From: Thiobacillus denitrificans DSM 12475
GTDB taxonomy: Bacteria; Pseudomonadota; Gammaproteobacteria; Burkholderiales; Thiobacillaceae
NCBI RefSeq assembly: GCF_000376425.1
Contig: NZ_AQWL01000001.1
Location: 283,118-347,117 of the forward strand
Length of the DNA stretch: 64,000 nucleotides
Reading direction: 5' to 3'
Shown here: in pieces, positions 27,148 to 38,687 of the stretch
Layout: every line of letters starts with the position of its first letter
Position numbering within the stretch: position 1 is the first letter of the stretch
Program-made: the position numbers and the translations under genes
Notes under the pieces: generated by a model
What the model saw: only the letters and a program-made list of their open reading frames with translations
The model's database searches: none
Told to the model about the DNA's origin: nothing

Positions 27148-29929
27148 GGCTGCGCGTCTCGCCTGCGCCATGAAGATTGCTCACGCAGCGTCCGCACAGG
27201 CCGGGGTGGGCGGCGTGCGTGTCGACGTCGTCGCGGTAGTGCCAGCAGCGCTCGCATTTCTTCGCCGCGCTCGGCGTGACGACGATACGTTCTTCTTCTG
27301 CGGCAACGACGCGGGCCTGCGAGGTAATCAGCACGAAGCGCAGATCGTCGCCCAGCGGCGCCAGCAGGGCCTGGGTTTCGGGAGTGGCGTGCAAGACAAC
27401 TTCGGCCTGCAGCGAGGAGCCGATGCCGCCGGCGACGCGCACGGTCTCGAGTTCCTTCTGCACCTCGGCGCGCACGGCGCGGATGCGGGTCCAGCGCTCG
27501 AGTAGGTTCGTCTCGTCTGTCTGTTCCGGCAGCACGTGCCAGATATGCAGGAACACCGAATCGTTCTCACCCGCCAGCTGTGTCCACACTTCTTCGCCGG
27601 TGAACGACAGGATCGGCGCCATCCAGCGGGTGAGCGCATGGGTCAGGTGATGGAGCGCGTTCTGCGCCGCGCGCCGCGGGCGGCTGTCGGCGCCGCCGGT
27701 GTAGAGGCGGTCCTTGAGGATGTCGAGATAGAAGCCGCCAAGGTCTTCCGAGCAGAAACTCTGCAGCTTCTGCACGATGAAGTGGAATTCGTAGGCGTCG
27801 TAATGCGCCTGCAATTCGCTCTGCAGCTGGCGCGTCATTGCCAGCGCGTAGCGGTCGATTTCCAGCCAGTCTTCGACCGGCAGCGCGTGTGCCTCGGGAT
27901 CGAAGTCCGACAGGTTGGCGAGCAGGAATTTCAAGGTATTTCGAATCCGGCGATAGCCTTCGACGACGCGCTTGAGAATCTCGTCGGAGATGGTGAGTTC
28001 GCCCGAATAATCGGTGGTCGCCACCCACAGCCGCAGGATGTCGGCGCCGAACTGGTCCATCACCTTCTGCGGCGACACGACGTTGCCTTTCGACTTGCTC
28101 ATCTTGTGGCCGCGGCCGTCGACCACGAAACCGTGGGTCAGCAGGGCCTGGTAGGGCGCGCGGCCGTCGGTGGCGCAGCCGGTGAGGAGCGACGACTGGA
28201 ACCAGCCGCGATGCTGGTCCGAGCCTTCCAGATATAAATCCGCGGGATGCGCGAGCTCGGGGCGGTGCTTCAGCACGCAGGCATGAGTCACGCCCGAATC
28301 GAACCAGACGTCGAGCGTGTGGCCGGTCTTGTCGTAGTGCGCGGCGTCGTCGCCCAGCAGCTCGGTCGTGTCGAGCGCGAACCAGGCTTCGATGCCGGCT
28401 GCCTCGACGCGCTTCGCCACGGTTTCCAGCAGTTCTGCGGTGCGCGGATGCAGTTCGCCGGTTTCCTTGTGGGTGAAGAAGGGCATCGGCACGCCCCAGT
28501 TGCGCTGGCGCGAGACACACCAGTCGGGGCGGTTTTTGATCATCGCCTCCAGCCGCGCACGGCCCCACGACGGGAAAAATTGCGTCGTATCGACTGCTTT
28601 CATCGCCTGTTCGCGCAACGTGCCCACCTGACCCCCGGCCCCTGACCCCTGATCCCTGTCATCCATCCCGATAAACCACTGCCGCGTGGCGCGGAAGATG
28701 ATCGGCGTCTTGTGGCGCCAGCAGTGCGGGTAGCTGTGCAGCAGCTTCTCGTGCGCGAGCAGGCTGCCGCTGGTCTCCAGCGTCTCGACGATCAGCGGAT
28801 TGGCCTGCCAGATGCTCATGCCGCCGACCAGTGGCACGGCGGCGTAGAAGCGGCCGTCGTCGCCCACCGGGTTGTCGACCTTGAGGCCATAACGGCTGCC
28901 CACCACGTAGTCGTCGAGGCCATGGCCGGGGGCAGTGTGCACGGCGCCGGTGCCGGCGTCGGCCGTGACGTGCTCGCCGAGGATGACCGTTACCTGGCGA
29001 TCCTGGAATGGGTGCCACAGCAGTATGCCTTCGAGTGCCTGGCCGGTGGTGTGCGCGACGACCTCGGCGCCTTCACTCAAACCGTAGCGCGTCAGCGCGG
29101 CTTCGCGCAGGCTGTCGGCGAGAATCAGCAGACCTTTGCCGGTACGCACCAGCGCGTACTGGAAATCAGGATGCAGCGCCACCGCCTGGTTGGCCGGCAG
29201 CGTCCACGGCGTGGTGGTCCAGATGACGATCCGGATCGGTTCGTCGATCGCCGCAATATCGAAGCGCTTGACGAGGTCGGCGTGGTCGGCTACGGCAAAG
29301 CCGACGTCGATCGCCGGCGAGGTCTTGTCCTCGTATTCGACCTCGGCTTCGGCCAGCGCCGAGCCGCAGTCGACGCACCAGTGCACCGGCTTGGCGCCCT
29401 GATACAGATAGCCCGCCTGCTGGATCTGCCCGAGCACGCGCAACTGCTCGGCCTCGAACTGGAAGTCCATGGTGCGATAGGGATTTGCCCAGTCGCCCAG
29501 CACGCCGAGACGGATGAAGTCGGCCTTCTGCCGTTCGATCTGCTCGGTGGCGTAGGCACGGCACAGCGCGCGGAATTTTGAAGGCGGGATATCCTTGCCG
29601 TGGGTTTTTTCCACCTGCAGTTCGATCGGCAGGCCGTGGCAGTCCCAGCCCGGCACATAGGGCGCGTCGAAGCCGGAGAGGGTCTTGGCCTTGACGATGA
29701 TGTCCTTGAGGATCTTGTTGACTGCGTGGCCGATGTGGATGTCGCCGTTGGCGTAGGGCGGGCCGTCGTGCAGGATGAATTTTGGCCGTCCGACCGCGGC
29801 CTTGCGGATCGCTTCGTAGCGTTTTTTCTCCTGCCAGCTTTTGACCCAGCCGGGTTCGCGCTTGGCAAGGTCGCCACGCATCGGGAAAGGCGTGTCGGGC
29901 AGGTTGAGTGTGCTTTTGTAGTCAGGCAT
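27140..29929 (-). CDS. ileS: Isoleucyl-tRNA synthetase
   Basis: This is a 929-residue class I synthetase. It has an HIGH motif ([13 protein letters not shown] near residue 60), an editing domain with [12 protein letters not shown] near residue 240, KMSKSKGN near residue 610 and a C-terminal zinc-binding pair ([10 protein letters not shown] and GLCGRC). Between [10 protein letters not shown] and LREQAMKAV, near residues 420-437, lies an extra [15 protein letters not shown] stretch encoded by CCCCTGA-like heptamers (28628-28660), where homologues normally have only a few residues. It sits first in ileS-lspA-fkpB-ispH, 11 bases after ribF. Confidence 0.96.
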   Translation of the reverse strand: MPDYKSTLNLPDTPFPMRGDLAKREPGWVKSWQEKKRYEAIRKAAVGRPKFILHDGPPYANGDIHIGHAVNKILKDIIVKAKTLSGFDAPYVPGWDCHGLPIELQVEKTHGKDIPPSKFRALCRAYATEQIERQKADFIRLGVLGDWANPYRTMDFQFEAEQLRVLGQIQQAGYLYQGAKPVHWCVDCGSALAEAEVEYEDKTSPAIDVGFAVADHADLVKRFDIAAIDEPIRIVIWTTTPWTLPANQAVALHPDFQYALVRTGKGLLILADSLREAALTRYGLSEGAEVVAHTTGQALEGILLWHPFQDRQVTVILGEHVTADAGTGAVHTAPGHGLDDYVVGSRYGLKVDNPVGDDGRFYAAVPLVGGMSIWQANPLIVETLETSGSLLAHEKLLHSYPHCWRHKTPIIFRATRQWFIGMDDRDQGSGAGGQVGTLREQAMKAVDTTQFFPSWGRARLEAMIKNRPDWCVSRQRNWGVPMPFFTHKETGELHPRTAELLETVAKRVEAAGIEAWFALDTTELLGDDAAHYDKTGHTLDVWFDSGVTHACVLKHRPELAHPADLYLEGSDQHRGWFQSSLLTGCATDGRAPYQALLTHGFVVDGRGHKMSKSKGNVVSPQKVMDQFGADILRLWVATTDYSGELTISDEILKRVVEGYRRIRNTLKFLLANLSDFDPEAHALPVEDWLEIDRYALAMTRQLQSELQAHYDAYEFHFIVQKLQSFCSEDLGGFYLDILKDRLYTGGADSRPRRAAQNALHHLTHALTRWMAPILSFTGEEVWTQLAGENDSVFLHIWHVLPEQTDETNLLERWTRIRAVRAEVQKELETVRVAGGIGSSLQAEVVLHATPETQALLAPLGDDLRFVLITSQARVVAAEEERIVVTPSAAKKCERCWHYRDDVDTHAAHPGLCGRCVSNLHGAGETRSHA

Positions 29930-29940
29930 GGCTGTTCGGG

Positions 29941-30867
29941 TTAAATCTTGGCCAGATAGTGTTTCGCGTTGTCGACGTCGCGGCGGATCTGCGCAACGAG
30001 GCTGTCGAGGTCGGGGTATTTCTCTTCGTCGCGCAGCTTGTGGAGAAAACTCACGCGCACGCGACGGCCGTAAATGTCGGCATCGAAATCGAACAGGTGT
30101 ACTTCGAGCACGGGCACGGCGTTTGCGCCTTTGACGGTGGGCCGCTTGCCCAGGCTCGCCACCCCCCGCAACGGAGCGCCGTTGAGGCCATACAGTTCCA
30201 CCGCAAAGATGCCCATCAGCGGCGGCCGGTTGTGCCGGAGCTGGATGTTGGCGGTGGGAAAGCCGATGTCGCGCCCCAGCTTGTCGCCGTGCACCACGCG
30301 CCCCGAAATGCTGTAGGGCCTGCCTAGCAGGCGCGCGGCATGCTCCAGTTGGCCCGCAGCCAGCGCGTTGCGCACTGCGGTGGAGGAGGCGCGCTCGCCG
30401 GCGACTTCGACCGTCGGCAGAAATTCGGCGTCGAAACCGAGCGACTGGCCCAGGCTTTCAAGCAGCGTGAAATCCCCCGCGCGTTTGGCGCCATAGCGGA
30501 AATCGTCGCCTACCAGCACGTAGCGCGCCTGCAGGGTGTGGCCCAGCACGCGTTCGATGAAAGCTCCGGCAGTCAGCGTGGAGAATGCGCGGTCGAAACG
30601 GAACACATGCAAGCGATCAATGCCAAGCTGTTGCAGGCATTCGGCCTTTTCGCGCAGGCTGGACAGGCGCGCCGGCGCCTGTTCGGGTGCAAAGAATTCA
30701 CGCGGATGCGGTTCGAAGCTCAACACGCAGCTTGGCAGGCCACGCGTCTGCGCCACGTCCTGCAGGCGGGCGAGCATGGCCTGGTGTCCGAGGTGCAGGC
30801 CGTCGAAGTTGCCGATGGTGACCGCGTGGGGCGTGCCGAGAGCGTTGAAACCGTGGGTGATGCGCAT
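29941..30867 (-). CDS. ribF: Bifunctional riboflavin kinase/FAD synthetase
   Basis: This is 308 residues. The N-terminal nucleotidyl-transferase domain begins [17 protein letters not shown], with [13 protein letters not shown] near residue 125. The C-terminal kinase domain contains [13 protein letters not shown] near residue 200 and [20 protein letters not shown]. It makes FMN and FAD. It is immediately upstream of ileS, as in many gamma- and betaproteobacteria. Confidence 0.95.
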   Translation of the reverse strand: MRITHGFNALGTPHAVTIGNFDGLHLGHQAMLARLQDVAQTRGLPSCVLSFEPHPREFFAPEQAPARLSSLREKAECLQQLGIDRLHVFRFDRAFSTLTAGAFIERVLGHTLQARYVLVGDDFRYGAKRAGDFTLLESLGQSLGFDAEFLPTVEVAGERASSTAVRNALAAGQLEHAARLLGRPYSISGRVVHGDKLGRDIGFPTANIQLRHNRPPLMGIFAVELYGLNGAPLRGVASLGKRPTVKGANAVPVLEVHLFDFDADIYGRRVRVSFLHKLRDEEKYPDLDSLVAQIRRDVDNAKHYLAKI

Positions 30868-30929
30868 GGGGTTGATGCGTAGGGCGAACCGGCGCGAAAA
30901 GGACTAATTCTAGCTGATTAAGCGGCCCG

Positions 30930-32468
30930 TCAATTCGCCGCCCGCCGCGCGAACTGCCGCGGACGGAAGCCCATCAGCCCCAGCGCGGCAAAATACAGCG
31001 CGATCCCACCGCCGACCAGCAGCGACAGCCGTGTCAGCCGGTCGGGAAAGCCGGCCGCCAGCCACCACTGCGCGTCACCCATGGTGTAGAACAGCATCGC
31101 CGCCATCAGCACAACCGCCGCCAGCACGCGCAGGAAGTAGCCGGTCCAGCCGGACTGTGGCTGGTAAACCTGCTGTTTTTTCAGCAGATGCAGCAGCAAC
31201 CCGGCATTGAGGCAGGCGCCCAGGCCGATGGCCAGCGCCAGTCCGGCGTGGCCGAGCGGGCCGATGAAGGCGAGGTTCATCAACTGGGTGGCGACGAGGG
31301 TGAAGACGGCGACCTTGACCGGGGTGCGGATGTTCTGCCGGGCGTAGAATCCGGGCGCCAGCACCTTGACCAGGATCAGTCCGACCAGCCCCAGGCTGTA
31401 GGCGATCAGCGCCTGCTGCGTCATGCTTACGTCGTTCGCGTTGAAGGCACCGTAATGAAACAGCGTGGTGATGAGCGGCACTGCCAGCACCGCCAGCGCA
31501 GCGGCAGAAGGCAGCGCAAGCAGCAACGTGAGCCGCAAGCCCCAGTCGAGCAGCTTGGAATATTCGGCCGGCGAGTCGTCGGCGTAATGCCTGGCCAGGC
31601 TGGGCAGCAGGATGGTGCCCAGCGCCACCCCCAGCATGCCGGTGGGAAACTCCATCAGGCGGTCGGCGTAATACAGCCACGATACGCTGCCGGTAGCGAG
31701 AAACGAGGCGAAGATGGTGTTGATCAAGAGGCTGATCTGCGCGACCGAGACGCCTAGCGTGGCGGGCGCCATCAATTTCAGCACGCGCTTGAGGCCGGGG
31801 TCGTCGAAACGCCGGGTCGGGCGCGGCAGCATGCGGATCTTCAGCAGATGCGGCAGCATCCACGCCAGTTGCAACACCCCGCCCAGCGCCACGCCCCAGC
31901 CCAGCGCCAGTACCGGCGGATCGAAGTATGGCGCCAGCCACAGGGTCGCGGCGATCATGGACAGATTCAGCAGCACCGGTGCAAACGCAGGCACTGAAAA
32001 CTTGCTGAAAGTGTTGAGAATGCCCGCCGCCAGGGCCACTAGCGAAATGAAGATGATGTAGGGGAACGTGATGCGCAGCAGGGTGACGGTGAGGGCGAAT
32101 TTTTCCGGCTCGGCACGGAATCCCGGTGCGCTGACATAGGCTACCCACGGCGCGCCCACGATGCCCAGCAGCGCGACCGCGACCAGCACCAGCGTCAGCG
32201 CGGTGGCAACCTGGTTGACCAGGGTCTGGGTGGCGTCGTGGCCCTGGCGGCTCTTGTATTCCGCGAGGATAGGCACAAACGCCTGCGAGAAGGCGCCTTC
32301 GGCAAACAGGCGCCGCAGCAGGTTGGGGATCTTGAAGGCGACGAAGAAAGCGTCGGACAGGAGTCCGGCACCGAACACGCGGGCGATGAGGGTGTCGCGC
32401 ACGAATCCCAGTATGCGGGAAAGCAGTGTCATGCTGCTGACCGCAGCGAGGGCTTTGAGGAGATTCAT
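30930..32468 (-). CDS. murJ: Lipid II flippase MurJ (MviN)
   Basis: This is 512 residues with about 14 transmembrane helices. The start [25 protein letters not shown] and the [24 protein letters not shown] block are diagnostic of MurJ. It exports lipid II for peptidoglycan synthesis. ATG 32468 is used because upstream residues do not belong to the family. The gene diverges from rpsT, as is common. Confidence 0.94.
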   Translation of the reverse strand: MNLLKALAAVSSMTLLSRILGFVRDTLIARVFGAGLLSDAFFVAFKIPNLLRRLFAEGAFSQAFVPILAEYKSRQGHDATQTLVNQVATALTLVLVAVALLGIVGAPWVAYVSAPGFRAEPEKFALTVTLLRITFPYIIFISLVALAAGILNTFSKFSVPAFAPVLLNLSMIAATLWLAPYFDPPVLALGWGVALGGVLQLAWMLPHLLKIRMLPRPTRRFDDPGLKRVLKLMAPATLGVSVAQISLLINTIFASFLATGSVSWLYYADRLMEFPTGMLGVALGTILLPSLARHYADDSPAEYSKLLDWGLRLTLLLALPSAAALAVLAVPLITTLFHYGAFNANDVSMTQQALIAYSLGLVGLILVKVLAPGFYARQNIRTPVKVAVFTLVATQLMNLAFIGPLGHAGLALAIGLGACLNAGLLLHLLKKQQVYQPQSGWTGYFLRVLAAVVLMAAMLFYTMGDAQWWLAAGFPDRLTRLSLLVGGGIALYFAALGLMGFRPRQFARRAAN

Positions 32469-32509
32469 GGATGGCGGCATTTTGCGCGCATTGTGCGGGC
32501 CGGGCGCGC

Positions 32510-32552
32510 CAACTGCAACTGCGATTGCGCGCAAGCGCGCCTATTGCAGTTG
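32510..32552. repeat. Inverted repeat between divergent murJ and rpsT
   Basis: CAACTGCAA (32510-32518) pairs with TTGCAGTTG (32544-32552) around a GCGCGC-rich core that can itself pair. It sits just upstream of the rpsT promoter and 42 bases before the murJ start. It may be a leader hairpin of murJ or a cruciform; no function is demonstrated. Confidence 0.5.
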
Positions 32553-32565
32553 CATGCAAAACCGC

Positions 32566-32595
32566 TTGATTTGCGGCCGGGGTTTCCCGTACAAT
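32566..32595 (+). promoter_or_regulatory. Sigma-70 promoter for rpsT
   Basis: TTGATT (-35) and TACAAT (-10) are separated by 18 bases. Transcription would start near 32602, about 130 bases before rpsT. That leaves room for a leader, as found for ribosomal protein S20 genes in other bacteria. Confidence 0.6.
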
Positions 32596-32730
32596 CGCGG
32601 GCTTTGGTGAATCTGTCCCGTCGAAAACGGGGAGCTTCGGATTGAGTTTGCCCCGTCAGCATGGCTGGGCGCGCAGATTAATTTGTCCTGCTCATATTTG
32701 CTATGCGCAGGACCTACAGGAGCAGAATAC

Positions 32731-32994
32731 ATGGCGAACTCCGCCCAGGCGCGCAAGCGCGCACGTCAAGCCAGCGCGCAGCGCGACAGCAACATGAGCC
32801 AGCGCTCGGAATTGCGCACCGCGATCAAGAAAGTACGTAAAGCCATCGAGGCCGGCGACAAGGCCGCCGCCCAGCAGGTTTTTCAGGCTTCCATGAGCGT
32901 GATCGACCGCATCGCCGACAAGCAGATCGTCCACAAGAACAAGGCTGCACGCCATAAGAGCCGCCTGTCTCTGGCGGTCAAGAGCATGGCCTGA
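32731..32994 (+). CDS. rpsT: 30S ribosomal protein S20
   Basis: This is 87 residues, rich in Lys, Arg and Ala: [17 protein letters not shown] at the start and [13 protein letters not shown] near the end. This is the usual S20 length and pattern. It binds 16S rRNA in the small subunit. A CAGGAGCAG ribosome site precedes the ATG. It is monocistronic, between its own promoter and a strong terminator. Confidence 0.97.
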   Translation: MANSAQARKRARQASAQRDSNMSQRSELRTAIKKVRKAIEAGDKAAAQQVFQASMSVIDRIADKQIVHKNKAARHKSRLSLAVKSMA

Positions 32995-33014
32995 GCGCCA
33001 GGCGCCGCACAGTG

Positions 33015-33039
33015 AAAACGCCGCAGATGCGGCGTTTTT
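33015..33039 (+). terminator. Rho-independent terminator of rpsT
   Basis: AAAACGCCGC, loop AGAT, then GCGGCGTTTT followed by T. The stem is ten perfect pairs and ends in a T run, 20 bases after the rpsT stop. Confidence 0.9.
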
Positions 33040-33058
33040 CATTTCCGGCGCCGCGGGT

Positions 33059-33340
33059 TCAGTCGGCGTTTTCAGTCAGCAATTCGTTGCAGCTGGCGAA
33101 GGTTAGCAAAAAACGGTAGGCGTTGGGATCGGCGGTTTTGAGTTTCTTGTCCACCACCACGCAACGGATGCTGTCCAGCGTGGTGGGTTGTACGTACGGC
33201 GAATAATTGGTGCGGTTGTTGGGGTCGATCACCGCGAAGGCGCCCGCCAGGCGATCGGCCCAGTCGCTCGGCCGAAACCGGGTGCCCTTGGCGGTGATGC
33301 CGCGAATGATGAAGGGGGCGTTGGCGGAAGCGTCATCCAT
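33059..33340 (-). CDS. DUF3579 domain protein
   Basis: This is 93 residues. The pattern FIIRGITAKGTRFRPSDWADRLAG and YSPYVQPTTLDSIRCVVVDKKL fits the betaproteobacterial DUF3579 family of small cytoplasmic proteins. It is convergent with rpsT. No function is known for the family. Confidence 0.75.
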   Translation of the reverse strand: MDDASANAPFIIRGITAKGTRFRPSDWADRLAGAFAVIDPNNRTNYSPYVQPTTLDSIRCVVVDKKLKTADPNAYRFLLTFASCNELLTENAD

Positions 33341-33491
33341 GAGTGGGCGGGCGGCTGAAGGAATCGGCGGATTTTATCATGCTGTCGCCAGCGCGGCGTG
33401 GGTGCGGCGCTTGCACGATCGCGGCATTTTGAAGATACTGGCGCCGGCTTGTCCGACAAAAACGGTCAACCATTCGAAGGAGGAGAGAACC

Positions 33492-33587
33492 ATGAAAAAC
33501 CCGCTGGATTCGCTGTGGGGTACCGTTATCGCAGGCGTCGTGCTCACGGCCGTACTGGTTGTCTTTGCCAGAAATTTTTTGAGTTAG
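33492..33587 (+). CDS. 31-residue single-pass membrane protein
   Basis: A short frame beginning MKNPLDSLWGTVIAGVVLTA and ending FARNFLS. A strong GGAGGAGAG ribosome site sits six bases before the ATG, and about 20 hydrophobic residues form one transmembrane helix. It lies seven bases before the PuuD-like membrane gene and is probably co-translated with it. It could be a small partner subunit; there is no recognised family. Confidence 0.6.
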   Translation: MKNPLDSLWGTVIAGVVLTAVLVVFARNFLS

Positions 33588-33594
33588 GGGCGCA

Positions 33595-34095
33595 ATGGAA
33601 AACGTCGACATCGTCTCCGCATTGTCCCGCTGGATCCACTTCATGGCAGGCATCATGTGGATCGGCCTGCTGTATTACTTCAACTTCGTGCAGGTGGCGG
33701 CGCTGAAAAACGCAGGCGCCGACGGCACCGCCGCAGGCATCACCAAGCACGTCGCGCCGCGCGCCTTGCTGTTCTTCCGCTGGGCCGCCGTGGTGACCTG
33801 GGTTGCCGGTGCAGCCTTGCTGGGGCCGCATTTCACCGATGCCTTCCTGCTGCGCAACGGCATGGGGCCGATCGGCATTGGTGCCTGGCTCGGAACCATC
33901 ATGCTGTTCAACGTGTGGGTGCTGATCTGGCCGAATCAGAAGAAAATTCTGGGTATGGCAGCAGCGACCGACGAGGAGAAGAACACGGCGCGCCGCGTCG
34001 CCTTTCTGGCGTCGCGCAGCAACACCATGCTGTCGATTCCGATGCTGTTCTTCATGGCGACCGGGATGTCTCACTCGGCGCTTTTCAGCCTATAA
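33595..34095 (+). CDS. PuuD/DUF989-like integral membrane protein
   Basis: This is 166 residues with about four transmembrane helices. It begins LSRWIHFMAGIMWIGLLYYFNFVQV, where the His and the HxxxGxxWxG pattern match the membrane part of urate hydroxylase PuuD-type proteins. It lacks the cytochrome c domain of true PuuD, and no purine genes are nearby, so urate oxidation is not supported. A haem or redox role is possible. Confidence 0.7.
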   Translation: MENVDIVSALSRWIHFMAGIMWIGLLYYFNFVQVAALKNAGADGTAAGITKHVAPRALLFFRWAAVVTWVAGAALLGPHFTDAFLLRNGMGPIGIGAWLGTIMLFNVWVLIWPNQKKILGMAAATDEEKNTARRVAFLASRSNTMLSIPMLFFMATGMSHSALFSL

Positions 34096-34116
34096 TCAAG
34101 GCGGTGCATGATAAGC

Positions 34117-34139
34117 ACGGCGGCTCAGGCCGCCGTTTT
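34117..34139 (+). terminator. Rho-independent terminator
   Basis: ACGGCGGC, loop TCAG, GCCGCCGT, then TTT. The eight-pair stem lies 22 bases after the PuuD-like gene and 45 bases before argD, so it separates the two units. Confidence 0.8.
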
Positions 34140-34183
34140 CTATTTCAAGAACAGCGACTTCGACAGCCTGGTTGAGGACTGCC

Positions 34184-35365
34184 ATGACAACACATCTGAT
34201 GAACACCTATGCGCGCCAGCCGGTTGCGTTCGTGCGCGGCGAGGGCGCCTATCTGTGGGACGAAGCGGGCAAGCGCTATCTCGATGCGGTCGCCGGCGTG
34301 GCGGTGAACGGGCTCGGCCACGGGCACCCCAAACTGGTGAAGGCGATCGCCGACCAGGCGGCCGCGCTGATCCATTCGTCCAACCTGTATCGCGTGCTGC
34401 GGCAGGAAGAGTTGGCCGAGCGTCTGTGCGCGCTGTCGGGCATGGACAAGGCGTTCTTCTGCAATTCGGGGTGCGAGGCCAACGAGGCGGCGATCAAGCT
34501 GGCGCGCCTGTATGGGCACGGCAAGGGGATCGAGGTGCCGACCATCATCGTGATGGAAAAGGCGTTCCACGGCCGCACCATGGCGACATTGACCGCGACC
34601 GGGAGCCGCAAGATCCAGGCGGGATTCGAGCCGCTGCTGACGGGCTTCGCGCGGGTTCCGTTCAACGACCTCGATGCGATCCGCCATGTGGCCGAGCACA
34701 ACAAGAGCGTGGTCGCGGTGCTGCTCGAAACGGTGCAGGGCGAAGGCGGCATCAACGTGCTGCCGTCGGCGTACCTCGCCGGATTGCGGCAGATTTGCGA
34801 TGCTCACGGCTGGCTGCTGATGCTGGACGAGGTGCAGACCGGGATCGGCCGCACCGGTACCTGGTTCGGCTTTCAGCATTCCGGCGTGATGCCGGACGTG
34901 ATGGCGCTGGCCAAGGGACTTGGCTCGGGCGTGCCGATCGGCGCCTGCCTGGCGCGTGGCGCGGCAGCCGATGTTTTCCAGCCGGGCAATCATGGCTCCA
35001 CCTTCGGCGGCAATCCGCTGGCGTGCGCGGCGGCGCTGGCGACGCTCGATGCGATCGAGGAAGAGAAGCTGATCGACAACGCGCGCACGCGTGGCGAGGA
35101 CATCCGCGGCGGGTTGCGGCAGGCACTGGCCGGCGTGCATGGCGTGGTCGACATCCGTGGCGAGGGCCTGATGATCGGCATCGAGCTCGACCGCCCCTGC
35201 GGCGAACTGGTGACGGTGGCGCGCGACGCCGGCGTACTGATCAACGTTACCGCCGACTCGGTCATCCGTCTGGTACCGCCGCTGATTTACGGTGAAGCCG
35301 AGGTCGATGCGCTGGTCGCGGCGGTATCCGGCATCGTTAAAAGCTACCTGCAGCAGGCGGCGTGA
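34184..35365 (+). CDS. argD: Acetylornithine aminotransferase
   Basis: This is a 393-residue class III PLP aminotransferase, beginning HLMNTYARQPVAFVRGEGAYLWD. It has FFCNSGCEANEAAIKLAR near residue 90, an LDEVQTGIGRTG block near residue 215 and the PLP-lysine segment ALAKGLGSGVPIGA near residue 243. It converts N-acetylglutamate semialdehyde to N-acetylornithine. The ATG has a GAGGA site; argF begins at its stop codon. Confidence 0.94.
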   Translation: MTTHLMNTYARQPVAFVRGEGAYLWDEAGKRYLDAVAGVAVNGLGHGHPKLVKAIADQAAALIHSSNLYRVLRQEELAERLCALSGMDKAFFCNSGCEANEAAIKLARLYGHGKGIEVPTIIVMEKAFHGRTMATLTATGSRKIQAGFEPLLTGFARVPFNDLDAIRHVAEHNKSVVAVLLETVQGEGGINVLPSAYLAGLRQICDAHGWLLMLDEVQTGIGRTGTWFGFQHSGVMPDVMALAKGLGSGVPIGACLARGAAADVFQPGNHGSTFGGNPLACAAALATLDAIEEEKLIDNARTRGEDIRGGLRQALAGVHGVVDIRGEGLMIGIELDRPCGELVTVARDAGVLINVTADSVIRLVPPLIYGEAEVDALVAAVSGIVKSYLQQAA

Positions 35366-36282
35366 TGCTCAAGCACTTCCTGCAATTCAAGGATCTGTCG
35401 CGCGATGAACTGCTGTACCTGTTCGAGCGCACGCGGCTGATCAAGTCGCGCTTCAAGCAGTACCAACCCTACCACCCGTTGCTCGACCGCACACTGGCGA
35501 TGATTTTCGAGAAGAGCTCGACCCGTACCCGGCTCTCGTTCGAGGCCGGCATGCACCAGCTCGGCGGCTCGGCGATCTATCTCAACACGCGCGACACCCA
35601 GCTGGGGCGCGGCGAGCCGGTTGAAGACGCGGGTGAGGTCATTTCGCGCATGGTCGACATCGTGATGATCCGCACCTTCGAGCAGGACATCATCGAGCGC
35701 TTCGCCGCACACTCGCGCGTGCCGGTGATCAACGGGCTGACCAACGAATACCACCCGTGCCAGATCCTCGCTGACATCTTCACTTTCATCGAGCATCGCG
35801 GTTCGATCCAGGGCAAGACGGTGGCATGGATCGGCGATTCCAACAACATGTGCAACACCTGGCTGCAGGCGGCCGAAGTGGTCGGTTTCAACGTGCACGT
35901 GTCGACCCCGCCGGGCTACGAGGTCGAACCCGAACGCGCCAATCTATATGGCACCGATCATTTCGAAAGCTTCGCCGATCCGATGGATGCCTGCCGTGGC
36001 GCCGACCTGGTGACTACCGACGTATGGACTAGCATGGGCTGGGAAGCGGAAAACGACGAGCGCCTGAAGGCCTTCGCCGACTGGCAGGTGGATGCCGACA
36101 TGATGGCGATGGCGAAATCGGATGCGGTCTTCATGCATTGCCTGCCCGTGCACCGCGGCGAGGAAGTGACGGCCGAGGTTATCGACGGCCCGCAGTCGGT
36201 GGTGTGGGACGAAGCCGAAAACCGCCTGCATGTGCAGAAGGCGCTGATGGAATATCTGCTGCTGGGAAAAATCGAATCATGA
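35365..36282 (+). CDS. argF: Ornithine carbamoyltransferase
   Basis: This is about 305 residues. The carbamoyl phosphate motif SSTRTR is near residue 51, HPCQILAD near residue 130, and [11 protein letters not shown] near residue 258 carries the ornithine-site Cys. The ATG shares a base with the argD stop (GTGATG). It makes citrulline for argininosuccinate synthase two genes downstream. Confidence 0.95.
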   Translation: MLKHFLQFKDLSRDELLYLFERTRLIKSRFKQYQPYHPLLDRTLAMIFEKSSTRTRLSFEAGMHQLGGSAIYLNTRDTQLGRGEPVEDAGEVISRMVDIVMIRTFEQDIIERFAAHSRVPVINGLTNEYHPCQILADIFTFIEHRGSIQGKTVAWIGDSNNMCNTWLQAAEVVGFNVHVSTPPGYEVEPERANLYGTDHFESFADPMDACRGADLVTTDVWTSMGWEAENDERLKAFADWQVDADMMAMAKSDAVFMHCLPVHRGEEVTAEVIDGPQSVVWDEAENRLHVQKALMEYLLLGKIES

Positions 36283-36518
36283 ACATTGCCTACTTCAAGG
36301 ACATGGATACGCTCTATGTCGAAATCAGTCCCGAAAACCCCACGCAGGCGTGGGAGGCGCACGAAGGCATCGTGCTCAACCTGTCGGAAGACGGCCGCGT
36401 CGTCGGCATCGAGATCGAGAGGGCCAGCCTCGCCACCAACCTCGACATGCTGAGAATCGGCGGTTTCCCCGGCCAGGTCGAAATCATCGACAAGCACTCA
36501 TCCGGTTCCACCCATTGA
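36279..36518 (+). CDS. DUF2283 small protein
   Basis: This is 79 residues. [18 protein letters not shown] and [21 protein letters not shown] are the two conserved blocks of DUF2283, a small beta-rich family of unknown function. The ATG overlaps the argF TGA in an ATGA arrangement and argG follows after 11 bases, so it rides inside the arginine operon. No catalytic residues are evident. Confidence 0.75.
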   Translation: MNIAYFKDMDTLYVEISPENPTQAWEAHEGIVLNLSEDGRVVGIEIERASLATNLDMLRIGGFPGQVEIIDKHSSGSTH

Positions 36519-36529
36519 ATCCACACACC

Positions 36530-37759
<1,230 letters not shown>

Positions 37760-38074
37760 ATGTCCCAGTTCGATAATGTTGCGGTCATCAAGCAGGCCAA
37801 CGTCTATTTCGACGGCAAGTGCGTCTCACACACCGTGCAGTTCGCCGACGGCACGAAGAAATCCATCGGCGTGATCCTGCCGGCCACGCTCACCTTCAAC
37901 ACCGGTGCACCTGAAATCATGGAAACGGTGGCGGGTTCCTGCCGCGTCAAGCTGGCCGGCGAGAGCGAGTGGAAGAGCTGCGGCGCCGGGCAGTCGTTCA
38001 AGGTGCCGGGCAATTCCAGCTTCGAGATCGAGGTGGCCGGCGAGCCGTACCACTACGTCTGCCACTTCGGCTGA
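37760..38074 (+). CDS. ppnP: Pyrimidine/purine nucleoside phosphorylase PpnP
   Basis: This is a 104-residue single cupin domain of the DUF1255 family: [25 protein letters not shown], then [13 protein letters not shown] and [23 protein letters not shown]. coli PpnP phosphorolyses several nucleosides. The gene starts on the base after the argG stop. Confidence 0.88.
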   Translation: MSQFDNVAVIKQANVYFDGKCVSHTVQFADGTKKSIGVILPATLTFNTGAPEIMETVAGSCRVKLAGESEWKSCGAGQSFKVPGNSSFEIEVAGEPYHYVCHFG

Positions 38075-38082
38075 ACCGGGCC

Positions 38083-38664
38083 ATGACCACCGTCACCATC
38101 GTCAGGAAAGACGGCCGCATCGCGATCGCGGCGGATACGCTGACGAAGTGGGGCGGCGGCAAGGAGTCCGCCGATTACGTGGCGAACCATGAGAAAATCA
38201 TCCGCGTCGGCGACAGCTACGTCGCGATTACCGGCTCGGCCACCTTCAAGCTGATCCTGGCGGACTATTTCGCTTCGCTGGACGAGCCGCCGCAACTGGA
38301 CTCGGTGGCCCGCATCTTCTGCGTGTGGAACACCCTGCACGGCGCGCTGAAGGAGCACTACTACCTGCAGGCCGGCGAGGACAAGGAGGACGATCTCGAG
38401 TCCTCCCGCATGGACGTGCTGATCGCCAATCCGCGCGGCATCTTCGGCGTGGCAGCGCATCGCACCGTACAGGAGTTCTCGAAATTCTACGCCTACGGCA
38501 GCGGCAGCCCGTATGCGCTGGGAGCGATGTACGCGGCGTATCGCGCGCCCTCGCTCGATGCCGAGGCGGTGGCGCGGCTGGGGGTGATGGCGGCGGCCGA
38601 GTTCCACGACGAATCGGGGCTGCCGGTGCAGTCGTTTGTAATGGAGCTAAGCCCGGATGTCTGA
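38083..38664 (+). CDS. Betaproteobacterial proteasome homologue (BPH), Ntn-hydrolase
   Basis: This is 193 residues of a proteasome beta-like Ntn hydrolase. After Met removal the chain begins [24 protein letters not shown], placing Thr at position 1 and Asp at 17 as in proteasome beta subunits. A Lys in NHEKIIRVG around position 37 fits the catalytic Lys33. [35 protein letters not shown] matches the later core (SGSPYA). No propeptide is present. The BPH family forms double rings in betaproteobacteria; substrates are not established. It lies between ppnP and yajQ, with no ATPase partner gene nearby. Confidence 0.85.
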   Translation: MTTVTIVRKDGRIAIAADTLTKWGGGKESADYVANHEKIIRVGDSYVAITGSATFKLILADYFASLDEPPQLDSVARIFCVWNTLHGALKEHYYLQAGEDKEDDLESSRMDVLIANPRGIFGVAAHRTVQEFSKFYAYGSGSPYALGAMYAAYRAPSLDAEAVARLGVMAAAEFHDESGLPVQSFVMELSPDV

Positions 38665-38687
38665 TCAATCCAGGTCAAGGAGCTATC

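Noticed and set aside
33595..34095. Urate hydroxylase PuuD
   Set aside because: Only the membrane-part resemblance is present; the cytochrome c domain and any purine catabolism genes are missing.
34081..34183. Small RNA gene between the PuuD-like gene and argD (TATAAT at 34091 followed by a terminator at 34117)
   Set aside because: The transcript would be under 45 bases, there is no -35 element, and the TATAAT lies in the end of the coding sequence.
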